Positions 50,011 to 58,494 of a stretch of DNA of 64,000 bases are shown one piece after another. The translations under genes were made by a program, and so were the position numbers. Below the pieces are notes generated by a model. It was not told where the DNA came from, searched no databases, and worked only from the letters and a program-made list of their open reading frames with translations. This DNA is from Mycobacterium asiaticum (GTDB taxonomy: Bacteria > Actinomycetota > Actinomycetes > Mycobacteriales > Mycobacteriaceae): positions 1 to 64,000 of the forward strand of contig NZ_LZMH01000035.1 of assembly GCF_001673635.1 (NCBI RefSeq), in the 5' to 3' direction. Numbering within the stretch: position 1 is the first letter of the stretch; each line of letters begins with the position of its first letter.

Positions 50011-50778
50011 GTGAGCGAATTCGTCAGCGTCGTCGTCAGCGACGGCACCCAGGATGCCGGGCTGGCCATGCTGTTGCTTTCCCGCCCGCCGACCAACGCG
50101 ATGACGCGTCAGGTGTACCGCGAAATCGTCTCCGCCGCAAGCGAATTGGGTCGACGCGAGGACGTCGCGGCGGTGATCTTGTTCGGCGGTCACGAGATTT
50201 TCTCCGCCGGCGACGACATGCCCGAGCTGCGGACGCTGACCGCCGCGGAGGCGGGGACAGCCGCCCGGGCGCGGCGCGAGGCCATCGACGCCGTGGCCGC
50301 GATCCCCAAGCCCACGGTGGCGGCCATCACCGGATATGCGCTGGGTGCGGGACTGACGCTCGCGCTGGCCGCCGACTGGCGCGTCAGCGGCGACAACGTG
50401 AAGTTCGGGGCCACCGAGATTCTGGCCGGCCTCATTCCCGGCGGCGGTGGGATGGCCCGGCTCACTCACGCGGTCGGCCCGAGCCGCGCCAAGGAGCTGG
50501 TGTTCAGCGGGCGCTTCTTCGACGCCGAGGAGGCGCTCGCCCTGGGATTGATCGACGACATGGTGGCACCGGACGAGGTGTACGACGCGGCGGCGAACTG
50601 GGCGCGGCGCTTCCTGGACGGACCCCCGCATGCGTTGGCCGCCGCCAAGGCCGGAATCAACGCGGCATCCGACGACGGCGGTGACTCCGAGCGGCTCGCC
50701 GCTGAGATTCGCCGCTACGTGGACGTCTTTTCCGCTGGTCAGGACGCTCATGCGGAAGGCGATCGGCGCGGCGGTTAG
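50011..50778 (+). CDS. echA17: enoyl-CoA hydratase EchA17
   Basis: 255 residues (Rv3039c, 254). Crotonase oxyanion sequences [10 protein letters not shown] and [15 protein letters not shown], and both catalytic glutamates look retained ([16 protein letters not shown] and AKELVFSG). Hydrates 2-enoyl-CoA in beta-oxidation. GTG start 13 bp after the Nudix stop, so operonic. Confidence 0.93.
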   Translation: MSEFVSVVVSDGTQDAGLAMLLLSRPPTNAMTRQVYREIVSAASELGRREDVAAVILFGGHEIFSAGDDMPELRTLTAAEAGTAARARREAIDAVAAIPKPTVAAITGYALGAGLTLALAADWRVSGDNVKFGATEILAGLIPGGGGMARLTHAVGPSRAKELVFSGRFFDAEEALALGLIDDMVAPDEVYDAAANWARRFLDGPPHALAAAKAGINAASDDGGDSERLAAEIRRYVDVFSAGQDAHAEGDRRGG

Positions 50779-50788
50779 GCTGCCCTGC

Positions 50789-51772
50789 ATGACGAGGAGT
50801 ACTGAGATCCGCGCGGACGCGGCTCCCAACCCGCACGCCACAGCCGAGGAAGTCGAAGCGGCCAGGCACGACAGCAAGCTCGCCCAGGTGCTCTACCACG
50901 ACTGGGAAGCCGAGAACTACGACGAGAAATGGTCGATCTCCTACGACCAGCGCTGCGTCGACTACGCCCGCGGCCGTTTCGACGCGATCGTGCCCGACGA
51001 GGTGCTCCGCGAGCTGCCCTACGACCGCGCGCTGGAGCTGGGCTGCGGCACCGGCTTCTTCCTGCTCAACCTGATCCAGGCGGGGGTCGCGCGCCGCGGC
51101 TCGGTGACCGATCTGTCGCCGGGCATGGTCAAGGTCGCCACCCGCAACGGGCAGTCCCTGGGCCTGGACATCGACGGCCGGGTCGCCGACGCCGAGGGCA
51201 TCCCGTACGACGACGACACCTTCGACCTGGTGGTCGGGCACGCCGTGCTGCACCACATCCCCGACGTCGAGCTTTCGCTGCGCGAGGTGATCCGCGTCCT
51301 CAAGCCAGGCGGCCGGTTCGTCTTCGCCGGTGAGCCGACCTCGATCGGCAATGGCTATGCCCGCGGCCTGTCCACCCTGACCTGGCGGGTCGCCACCAAC
51401 GTCACCAAGCTGCCCGGACTGGCGAGCTGGCGCCGGCCGCAGGAGGAGCTCGACGAGTCCTCCCGCGCCGCCGCGCTGGAAGCCGTCGTCGACCTGCACA
51501 CGTTCACCCCGGCCGACCTGGAGCGGATGGCCTCCAACGCCGGCGCGGTGGAGGTGGAAACGGCCAGCGAAGAGTTCACCGCCGCCATGTTCGGCTGGCC
51601 GGTGCGCACCTTCGAAGCCTCGGTGCCGCCCGGTCGGCTCGGTTGGGGCTGGGCGCGGTTCGCGTTCAGCGGCTGGAAGGCGCTGAGCTGGGTGGATGCC
51701 AACGTTTGGCGCCACGTCGCGCCGAAGGGCTGGTTCTACAACGTGATGGTCACCGGGGTCAAGCCCTCCTGA
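50789..51772 (+). CDS. SAM-dependent methyltransferase
   Basis: 327 residues, the recalled length of Rv3038c. Motif I ALELGCGTGFFLLNL, DLSPGMVKVATRNG, and FDLVVGHAVLHHIPDVE of class I methyltransferases. The acceptor is unknown. Its M. tuberculosis counterpart lies beside the methylglucose lipopolysaccharide region. Its TGA overlaps the probable start of the next gene. Confidence 0.93.
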   Translation: MTRSTEIRADAAPNPHATAEEVEAARHDSKLAQVLYHDWEAENYDEKWSISYDQRCVDYARGRFDAIVPDEVLRELPYDRALELGCGTGFFLLNLIQAGVARRGSVTDLSPGMVKVATRNGQSLGLDIDGRVADAEGIPYDDDTFDLVVGHAVLHHIPDVELSLREVIRVLKPGGRFVFAGEPTSIGNGYARGLSTLTWRVATNVTKLPGLASWRRPQEELDESSRAAALEAVVDLHTFTPADLERMASNAGAVEVETASEEFTAAMFGWPVRTFEASVPPGRLGWGWARFAFSGWKALSWVDANVWRHVAPKGWFYNVMVTGVKPS

Positions 51773-52953
51773 GTGTTGCTTTCAGCGCCGACGACGTCCG
51801 CTATCTGCGCTCGGCTCCAGGCGCCGCGGCGCTCGCGGCGGTCGCCGAATTCGAACTGAGCGACGCCGGCAGGATCGCCGATATCGGCGTTGTGCGCGCC
51901 AGGTTCGGCGACCGGGCCACGGTCCTGGTGGAGACGACGCTGCTGCGGCGCAAGGCCGCCGACAAACTGGGCGGCCTGGACGACGTTTCCCGCTGGCTGT
52001 TCACCGACGAGGCGTTGCAGCAGGCCACCGCCGCGCCGGTGGCGCTGCATCGCGCCGCCCGGCTGGCCGGCCGGGTGGTGCACGACGCGACCTGTTCGAT
52101 CGGCACCGAATCGGCCGCTTTACGGCGCTCGGCGGCGCGGGTGATCGGCAGCGATCTCGACCCGGTCCGGCTGACGATGGCCCAGCACAACTTGGCCGGC
52201 ACGGTCGAACTCTGCCGCGCCGACGCGCTGCGTCCGGTGACTCGTGACGCGGTCGTCGTCGTGGACCCGGCCCGGCGCAGCGGCGGCCGCCGCCGCTTCC
52301 ACCCGGCCGACTACCAGCCCGCACTCGGCCCGCTGCTGGATTGCCACCGCGGCCGCGATCTTGCTGTGAAGTGTTCTCCGGGAATCGATTTCGACCAGCT
52401 GGACCGACTGGGATTCGATGCGGAGATCGAGGTGACGTCCTACCGCGGTTCGGTGCGAGAGGCCTGCCTGTGGTCGGCCGGCTTGACCGCGCCTGGGGTG
52501 CGGCGACGGGCCAGCGTGCTGGATCGGGACGAGCAGATCACCGACGCCGACCCGGACGACTGCCCGACGCGGCCCGCCGGACGATGGATCATCGACCCCG
52601 ACGGAGCCGTGGTGCGGGCGGGGCTGGTGCGCCACTACGGCACCCGGCACGGACTGTGGCAACTAGACCCCGACATCGCCTATCTGTCCGGTGACCGGCT
52701 GCCCGCCGGAGTGCGAGGCTTCGAAATCCTCGAACAACTGGCCTTCGACGAGCGGCGCCTGCGGCAGGCGCTGGCCGCGCTGGACTGCGGCGCGCTCGAG
52801 ATCCTGGTGCGCGGTGTGCAGGTGGATCCGGACGTGCTGCGCCGACGCCTGCGGTTGCGCGGCGATGTGTCGCTGTCCGTGGTCATCGCGCGCATCGGCC
52901 GCTTCGGGGCCGGCAATCGAGCGGTGGCATACGTCTGCCGTCCGGCGCGGTAA
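51769..52953 (+). CDS. class I SAM-dependent methyltransferase-like protein, THUMP-like domain
   Basis: About 394 residues (Rv3037c family). HDATCSIGTESAALRRSAARVIGSDLDP is motif I-like, VVVVDPARRSGGRRRF resembles a DPPY-type catalytic region, and the C-terminal third (WIIDPDGAVVRAGLVRHYGT) is THUMP-like. No ATG/GTG/TTG lies at the start of the conserved region in this frame. CTG at 51769, forming CTGA with the preceding stop, is the best candidate. Exact acceptor unknown. Confidence 0.8.
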   Translation: MSVAFSADDVRYLRSAPGAAALAAVAEFELSDAGRIADIGVVRARFGDRATVLVETTLLRRKAADKLGGLDDVSRWLFTDEALQQATAAPVALHRAARLAGRVVHDATCSIGTESAALRRSAARVIGSDLDPVRLTMAQHNLAGTVELCRADALRPVTRDAVVVVDPARRSGGRRRFHPADYQPALGPLLDCHRGRDLAVKCSPGIDFDQLDRLGFDAEIEVTSYRGSVREACLWSAGLTAPGVRRRASVLDRDEQITDADPDDCPTRPAGRWIIDPDGAVVRAGLVRHYGTRHGLWQLDPDIAYLSGDRLPAGVRGFEILEQLAFDERRLRQALAALDCGALEILVRGVQVDPDVLRRRLRLRGDVSLSVVIARIGRFGAGNRAVAYVCRPAR

Positions 52954-53035
52954 CGCCGGGTACGCTGACGGCGATTACCTGATGAGGGGCCACCGCCATT
53001 CTTGGTGGGCTGGGTATTGAAGGAAACAAGCGACG

Positions 53036-53728
53036 ATGCGTTATCTGATAGCGGCCGCGGCACTGATGTGTGCGGCCGTCACCGGCTGGCCGGCCTCTTT
53101 CACGGCGACCGCCGCGCCACCGTCGTGCGCCGGCATCGGCGGAACCGTGGAAGCCGGACAGATCTGCCACATCCACCAGTCCGGCGCCACCTACACCCTC
53201 GACATCACGTTTCCCGTCGACTACCCCGACCAGCAGGCACTGACCGACTACATCACCCAGAACCGGGACGGGTTCGTCAACGTCGCGCAGGGATCCGGAC
53301 GGCGCGACCAGCCATACCAAATGGACGCCACCAACGAACAACACACCTCTGGGCAGCCGCCGCGGACCCGCAGCGTGGTGCTCAAGTTCTTCCAGGACCT
53401 CGGCGGGGCCCGGCCGTCCAACTGGTACAAGGCCTTCAACTACAACCTGGCCAGCAAGCAGCCCATCACGTTCGACAACCTGTTCGCGCCCAACACCAAC
53501 CCGCTGGACACCATCTATCCGATCGTGCAGCGCGAACTGGAACACCAAAGCGGGCTGGGCGTGGCGATCTCCCCGGGGGCGGGCCACGACCCGACCAACT
53601 ACCAGAACTTCGCCATCACCGACGACGCGCTGATCTTCTACTTCGCCCAGGGGGAGCTGCTGCCGTCGTTCGCCGGCGCCACTTCTGTCCAGGTGCCGCG
53701 CAGCTCGCTGCCGCCGCTGGCGGTGTAG
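53036..53728 (+). CDS. secreted DUF3298/MPT64-like protein (TB22.2 homologue)
   Basis: 230 residues (Rv3036c). Sec signal peptide MRYLIAAAALMCAAVTGWPA with likely cleavage after ATAA. The mature part has YTLDITFPVDYPDQQALTDY, SNWYKAFNYNLASKQPITFDNLF and ITDDALIFYFAQGELLPSFAG, features of the MPT64/RsiV family. Exported, possibly an esterase as reported for TB22.2. Confidence 0.92.
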   Translation: MRYLIAAAALMCAAVTGWPASFTATAAPPSCAGIGGTVEAGQICHIHQSGATYTLDITFPVDYPDQQALTDYITQNRDGFVNVAQGSGRRDQPYQMDATNEQHTSGQPPRTRSVVLKFFQDLGGARPSNWYKAFNYNLASKQPITFDNLFAPNTNPLDTIYPIVQRELEHQSGLGVAISPGAGHDPTNYQNFAITDDALIFYFAQGELLPSFAGATSVQVPRSSLPPLAV

Positions 53729-53731
53729 CGC

Positions 53732-55021
53732 CTACTCCTGATCGAAGGTGTAGATCTGGCCGTCGCCGGTGGCGGCGACCACCCGCCGGTCTTTGCCGAG
53801 CGACACCCCGACCGCGGTTCCGGTGGCCGCCGGAAGCGGATAGCTGTTGACGGTGTGCCCGTCTTTCTGGTCGAAGACCAGCAACGACATGCCGGGGCCG
53901 CCGTCCTGCGGGGGAAGGGCAACCAGGGCGTAGCCGACGCCGGACCCAGCCAACGTCGACGACGACAAAGGCGTGACGTCCTCGCGTCGCCAAGCCGCGT
54001 CCGCGTGGTCACCGGCATCCCGGAAGGCCGCCAGCCGGGTGTCGGGGCCCCCGCCGGACAGCACCAGCCCCTGCGGGGTGACCGCCGGCGGGGTTTGCGC
54101 CGTAAAGCCAAGTGGCACAGACCATTTCACTTTTCCGTCGGTCGCGTGCAGGGCCCACAGCCGTTCGTCGCGGCCGTTCACGTAGACCGTGCCCCCGTCG
54201 GCGGACAGCACCGGGCTGGCCAGCACACCGGCGGTGACGGCCTCGCTGGTCCACTCGCGGGCCAGTTGTCCGCCGCGGTACTTGAGCCCGACGAGGCCGG
54301 CGGCCGGCGCCCCGGGCTGCCACACACTGACCACCGCGGTCCCGCTGGACTCGGAGAACGCGGGTGCCGCCGCGACCGGGCAACCTGAGCGGGCCGCCGC
54401 GCAGTCGGCCAGTCCACGCGTCGCGTCGGCGGGGTCGACGCCGTCCACCAGGTCCAGGGCGGTGCCGACCACCGCGCCGCGGTGAGTGTCGAACACCAGC
54501 ATCTGCCCCAGGTGCGTGCTCACCAGCAGGTGGCCGTCCCCGAGGAATCGGGGAGTGGTCGGCATACCGATGACCGGCTTACGCCAGCGGGTCCACTGCG
54601 TCGTGGGGAACGAGATGATCGCGCCGGGCTGCCCGACGTAGATGTTGTCGAAGCGGTCGAACAGCGGGCCCCCGAAGCCGCCGCCCTGGACCAGGCGGGT
54701 GCACCAGCGTTGCCGCCCGTTGCCGCTCTCCCACTGCATGAAGGAGCAGCCGCCCGTGGTCTGCGCGTTGAGCGCTAGATAACCGCGGGCACCGAGGGCC
54801 GGCCCGGTGCCCAGGCTTCCTTTCGTCGAACGCGTCCAGCGCAGTTTGAGCTTGCTGGCGCCCGTGGCAGAGGTGTATCCGCTGTTGGACGCGTCACCGT
54901 ACTGCGCCGGCCAGCCCTCCGCCGGTGCCGCATCCACCCAGGAATCCGTGTTGCCGCAGCCACCGATACCAACCGCCAGCGCAGCCACCGAAACGGCCGT
55001 CAGTAGACGTCGCGCGAACAC
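53732..55021 (-). CDS. beta-propeller lipoprotein (Rv3035 type)
   Basis: 429 residues. Signal peptide with lipobox VGIGGC, then PQQ-like beta-propeller blades, e.g. GTVYVNGRDERLWALHATDG, GQMLVFDTHRGAVVG and SLLVFDQKDGHTVNSY. Likely periplasmic, lipid-anchored scaffold or sensor. GTG 55021 has GAGAGGAAAG upstream. Convergent with the TB22.2-like gene 3 bp away. Confidence 0.9.
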   Translation of the reverse strand: MFARRLLTAVSVAALAVGIGGCGNTDSWVDAAPAEGWPAQYGDASNSGYTSATGASKLKLRWTRSTKGSLGTGPALGARGYLALNAQTTGGCSFMQWESGNGRQRWCTRLVQGGGFGGPLFDRFDNIYVGQPGAIISFPTTQWTRWRKPVIGMPTTPRFLGDGHLLVSTHLGQMLVFDTHRGAVVGTALDLVDGVDPADATRGLADCAAARSGCPVAAAPAFSESSGTAVVSVWQPGAPAAGLVGLKYRGGQLAREWTSEAVTAGVLASPVLSADGGTVYVNGRDERLWALHATDGKVKWSVPLGFTAQTPPAVTPQGLVLSGGGPDTRLAAFRDAGDHADAAWRREDVTPLSSSTLAGSGVGYALVALPPQDGGPGMSLLVFDQKDGHTVNSYPLPAATGTAVGVSLGKDRRVVAATGDGQIYTFDQE

Positions 55022-55137
55022 GCTTTCCTCTCTGGATCGAGTCCGGATACGGTCGGGATCAAGCAGCGATTGAGTACAGGTGAGGGTAACCCGCCGCCCG
55101 TAGCTGAACTCCAATTGCCCGCCGGTAGGCTTTTGCC

Positions 55138-55884
55138 ATGACGAGCATGTGGGGTGCTCCGCTCCATACCCGGTGGCGTGGCGGGCGACTCAAGGACCCG
55201 CGCCAGGCCAAATTCCTGACCCTGGCGTCGCTGAAGTGGGTGCTGCGCAACAAGGCGTACACACCGTGGTACCTGGTGCGGTATTGGCGGTTGCTGAAGT
55301 TCAAGTTGCAGAACCCGCACATCATCACCCGCGGCATGGTGTTCCTGGGCAAGGGCGTGGAGATCCACTGCACGCCCGAACTGGCGCAGCTCGAGATCGG
55401 CCGCTGGGTGCACATCGGTGACAAGAACACCATCCGGGCGCACGAGGGGTCGCTGCGATTCGGCGACAAGGTGGTCCTGGGTCGGGACAACGTCATCAAC
55501 TGCTACCTGGACATCGAACTCGGCGATTCGGCGCTGATGGCCGACTGGTGCTACGTCTGCGACTTCGACCACCGGATGGACGACATCACGCTGCCGATCA
55601 AGGATCAGGGCATCATCAAGTCGCCGGTGCGCATCGGACCCGACACCTGGATTGGAGTGAAGGTGTCGGTGCTGCGGGGCACGTCCGTGGGACGGGGTTG
55701 CGTGCTCGGATCGCATGCCGTGGTCCGCGGTGTCGTGCCGGACTATTCGATCGCGGTCGGCGCACCGGCCAAGGTGGTCAAGAACCGCAAGCTGTCCTGG
55801 GAGACATCGGCGGCCCAGCGTGCCGAGCTGGCCGCCGCGCTGGCCGACATCGAGCGCAAGAAGGCGGCTAACCAAACCCCGTGA
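55138..55884 (+). CDS. hexapeptide-repeat acyltransferase (Rv3034c type)
   Basis: 248 residues of left-handed beta-helix acyltransferase: IGRWVHIGDKNTIRAHEGSLRFGDKVVLGRDN and IRIGPDTWIGVKVSVLRGTSVGRG repeats, closing with AVGAPAKVVKNRK. It transfers an acyl group, in M. tuberculosis by context to polymethylated glucose lipopolysaccharide. The next genes here do not continue that cluster. Divergent from the propeller lipoprotein. Confidence 0.9.
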   Translation: MTSMWGAPLHTRWRGGRLKDPRQAKFLTLASLKWVLRNKAYTPWYLVRYWRLLKFKLQNPHIITRGMVFLGKGVEIHCTPELAQLEIGRWVHIGDKNTIRAHEGSLRFGDKVVLGRDNVINCYLDIELGDSALMADWCYVCDFDHRMDDITLPIKDQGIIKSPVRIGPDTWIGVKVSVLRGTSVGRGCVLGSHAVVRGVVPDYSIAVGAPAKVVKNRKLSWETSAAQRAELAAALADIERKKAANQTP

Positions 55885-55891
55885 GCCGGCG

Positions 55892-56200
55892 TCACTTCCG
55901 CTGACTGGCGGCGTAGTCGTCGGGCCGGTTCCGCTTCATCCAGGCGCGCACCGGCCAGAACAACACCCAGAGCGTGGCGTAGACCGCGTAGTAGAGCGCC
56001 GCCGATGCCAGGATGGCGAACAGCCACGCGGGATAGATGAGCAGCAGGCAGAACCACAGGAACTGTTTGACCCCGACGGGGTACCCGCGGGCCAGTGCCA
56101 GCAGGAAGCGCGGGTCCATCATCGTCAGCATCCGGCGCCCGGTGGACGGCTCGACCGCGCTGGGATCGGTCGGAACCACCGGCGGCTGCGGGCTGCTCAT
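55892..56200 (-). CDS. small two-helix membrane protein
   Basis: 102 residues with a soluble N-terminus and two closely packed hydrophobic segments (FLWFCLLLIYPAWLFAILAS and LYYAVYATLWVLFWPV), then a basic tail. No known family recognised. Followed on the same strand by nothing close; upstream lies the DUF4333 gene, 24 bp away, so the two may form a unit. Confidence 0.7.
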   Translation of the reverse strand: MSSPQPPVVPTDPSAVEPSTGRRMLTMMDPRFLLALARGYPVGVKQFLWFCLLLIYPAWLFAILASAALYYAVYATLWVLFWPVRAWMKRNRPDDYAASQRK

Positions 56201-56224
56201 GCTGGACTCTCTGATCGGTCGGGC

Positions 56225-56560
56225 CTAGGAATCCTTTTCAATCGTCTTGACCATATCGAACTTGACGTCTTTGCCCTCGACGCTGGTCACGGTGACTTTG
56301 ACGTTGTACTTGACGTCGTTGATCTTCATCTCGCAGGTCACCTCCGCTCCCACCTTGGCCGGCAAGTTGCCCGGGCACTTGACCGAATCGGGCTTGTTGC
56401 CATTCACGTCGGTCATCTTCTCTTTGATCTGCGCAGCGACATCGTTCTTGCTCACGCTGTGGGAAGACGATCCGTTGAAGGAGAAATGGCACCCGCCGGC
56501 GCCGGCAATCAGTCCGGCGGCGGCACCCGTGACCACCAATGTTCGAATTATGCGGGCCAT
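56225..56560 (-). CDS. DUF4333 lipoprotein
   Basis: 111 residues: signal peptide with lipobox GAGGC, then the DUF4333 domain (DVAAQIKEKM, KCPGNLPAKVGAEVTCEM, VKVTVTSVEG). Secreted mycobacterial lipoprotein of unknown function. AAAGGTGG lies before the ATG at 56560. Confidence 0.88.
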   Translation of the reverse strand: MARIIRTLVVTGAAAGLIAGAGGCHFSFNGSSSHSVSKNDVAAQIKEKMTDVNGNKPDSVKCPGNLPAKVGAEVTCEMKINDVKYNVKVTVTSVEGKDVKFDMVKTIEKDS

Positions 56561-56670
56561 ACCGCCACCTTTCGGCGTTGAGACCTGAAGTTGGCTGATA
56601 ATGGCACGCGGCGCGATCTTGCGAAGGCGAAATCCAGAAATCGAAACGGTCGCTCGGAGCGACCGCATTT

Positions 56671-58005
56671 TCAGCCGATGTTGCCGTAGCGGCGTAGCGC
56701 CTCGGACCGCTCGGCGGCGTGGCCGACGATCGGCTCCGGGTATCCCGGCGGGCGGTCACCCTTGCGCAGATGCGGGTCGTCGGCGTCGCGCAACTCCGGC
56801 ACCCAACGGCGGATGTAATCGCCTGCGGGGTCGAACTTCTCGCCCTGGGTGAGGGGATTGAACACCCGGAAGTACGGCGCGGCGTCGGTCCCGGAACCCG
56901 CGCACCATTGCCAGCCGTGCTGGTTGTTGGCCATGTCGCCGTCGACGAGCTGTTCCAGGAACCAGCGTGCGCCCCACTGCCAGGGCAGGTGGAGGTCCTT
57001 GACCAGGAACGAGGCGACGATCATGCGGACCCGGTTGTGCATGAAACCGACCTCGCGCAGCTGTCGCATCCCGGCGTCGACAATGGGATAACCGGTCGTG
57101 CCGGCTTTCCAGGCTTGGAAGCGGCGTTCGGCCGCGGCGTCGGTGTCGGTTTCGATGGAGTCGAAGTTGCGGTTCCAGTTCCACCAGCCGCTGGCGGGCC
57201 AGTGATGCAGGACGGCGGCATAGAAGTCGCGGAAAGCCAACTCGCGCAGATAGGCGGCGTCGCTGCGCTGGCGCAGGTTCAGATCCGAGACCAGGGTCCG
57301 CGGATGAATGGTGCCGAACTTCAAGTGCGCCGACATCCGGCTGGTGCCCGACAGGTCCGGCCGGTTGCGGTCGGCGGCGTAGCGCTGCAGGCCGTCGTCG
57401 ACGAAGGCTTCCCATTCCGATTGGGCTGCCTCCTCGCCGGCGGCGAGGTCGAGCGTGGCGCCCGGGTCGGGTATTTCGCACCGCTGCACCGACACTTCCG
57501 CCGGGTCAAACCAACGGGCGGTCTCGGCGCCGGACTGTGCCGGAGCCCGCCAGCCGACCTCGCGCCATCGCCGGAAGAACGGGGTGAAGACCTTGTACGG
57601 AGTGTCGTCGTCCTTGGTCACCCGTCCCGGTGAGACCAGATACGGCGATCCCGTCGCCACCAGCGGTACCGGACCCAGCTTCTCGCGCACCCGCTCGTCG
57701 CGGCGCCGCCCGTACGGCGCGAAATCCTCCGAGATGTGTACCGACGACGCACCGATTGCCTTGGCGAGCTGAGGAATACGCTGCTCGGGACGGCCGCGAG
57801 TGACCAGCAGGCGACCGCCGAGATCGCTGTCGAGTTGGCGCAGCGAGTCGCCGAGGAACTGCAGCCGACGCGCTCCCGACGAGGCTTCGAGCCGCGGATC
57901 GAGCACGAAGCAGGCAAGCACGTCCTGGTCGCTGTCCGCCGCGGCGACCAGGGCCGGATGGTCGCGCAGTCGCAGATCACGGCGAAACCACAAGAGCGAC
58001 GGCAT
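56671..58005 (-). CDS. phr: deoxyribodipyrimidine photolyase
   Basis: 444 residues. N-terminal antenna domain starts LLWFRRDLRLRDHPAL; the FAD domain carries YPIVDAGMRQLREVGFMHNR, MIVASFLVKDLHLPWQWG and DGDMANNQHGWQWCAGSGTD. It repairs UV cyclobutane dimers using blue light. M. tuberculosis lacks such an enzyme, so this marks photoprotection in an environmental or pigmented species. Downstream of tspO by 9 bp, same strand. Confidence 0.94.
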   Translation of the reverse strand: MPSLLWFRRDLRLRDHPALVAAADSDQDVLACFVLDPRLEASSGARRLQFLGDSLRQLDSDLGGRLLVTRGRPEQRIPQLAKAIGASSVHISEDFAPYGRRRDERVREKLGPVPLVATGSPYLVSPGRVTKDDDTPYKVFTPFFRRWREVGWRAPAQSGAETARWFDPAEVSVQRCEIPDPGATLDLAAGEEAAQSEWEAFVDDGLQRYAADRNRPDLSGTSRMSAHLKFGTIHPRTLVSDLNLRQRSDAAYLRELAFRDFYAAVLHHWPASGWWNWNRNFDSIETDTDAAAERRFQAWKAGTTGYPIVDAGMRQLREVGFMHNRVRMIVASFLVKDLHLPWQWGARWFLEQLVDGDMANNQHGWQWCAGSGTDAAPYFRVFNPLTQGEKFDPAGDYIRRWVPELRDADDPHLRKGDRPPGYPEPIVGHAAERSEALRRYGNIG

Positions 58006-58014
58006 GTTTGGCTC

Positions 58015-58494
58015 CTAGCGGTTCAGTCGCCAGATGTGGGTGGACAGCACCGTGGCGAAGGCGCACCACAGCGGGTACGGCGACAACGCCGCCCCGGCCT
58101 TCGGATCGGCCTCGGCCGCGCGGCGGACCAGGTCGGCACTGCTCGCCGTGAGCACGGCGGCGCCGAGCGCCGAGGCGCCCAGCTTGTGGAAACGGAAGAA
58201 GAGCCAACTCCAACTGGCGTTCAGGACCAGATTGACCGCCAGGGCAACGCTGTAACTGCGCGCCTTGTGCTCGCGCCCCGTGGCACGCAGGCGGTCGATG
58301 GTCGCCGCGGATGTCACGGCGATGTCGGTGTACAGCGTGGTCCAGACCACGGGGAACACGGCCCCGGGCGGCTGGTAGCGCGGCTTGCGGATGCGTGCGA
58401 ACCAGACGGGGCTGTGCCGCGGGCTGGCGATGCTGCCGGTGCCTGCCGCCGTTGCGACCGCCAGACCGGTCCCGGCCACTGTTGCCTTGTTCAC
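58015..58494 (-). CDS. tspO: TspO/MBR family membrane protein
   Basis: 159 residues, five predicted helices, with the TspO signature KPRYQPPGAVFPVVWTTLYT near the N-terminus and an Asn/Trp-rich fourth helix (LNASWSWLFFRFH). TspO proteins bind tetrapyrroles and affect light and stress responses. The GTG start overlaps the MMPL stop (GTGA), with GGGAG upstream. Its position between an MMPL transporter and a photolyase resembles carotenoid clusters. Confidence 0.9.
   Translation of the reverse strand: MNKATVAGTGLAVATAAGTGSIASPRHSPVWFARIRKPRYQPPGAVFPVVWTTLYTDIAVTSAATIDRLRATGREHKARSYSVALAVNLVLNASWSWLFFRFHKLGASALGAAVLTASSADLVRRAAEADPKAGAALSPYPLWCAFATVLSTHIWRLNR

Noticed and set aside
51643..51768. 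Upstream extension of the Rv3037c-like gene to a start at 51643
   Set aside because: It would overlap the previous methyltransferase by about 130 bp with an Arg/Gly-rich, non-conserved sequence.
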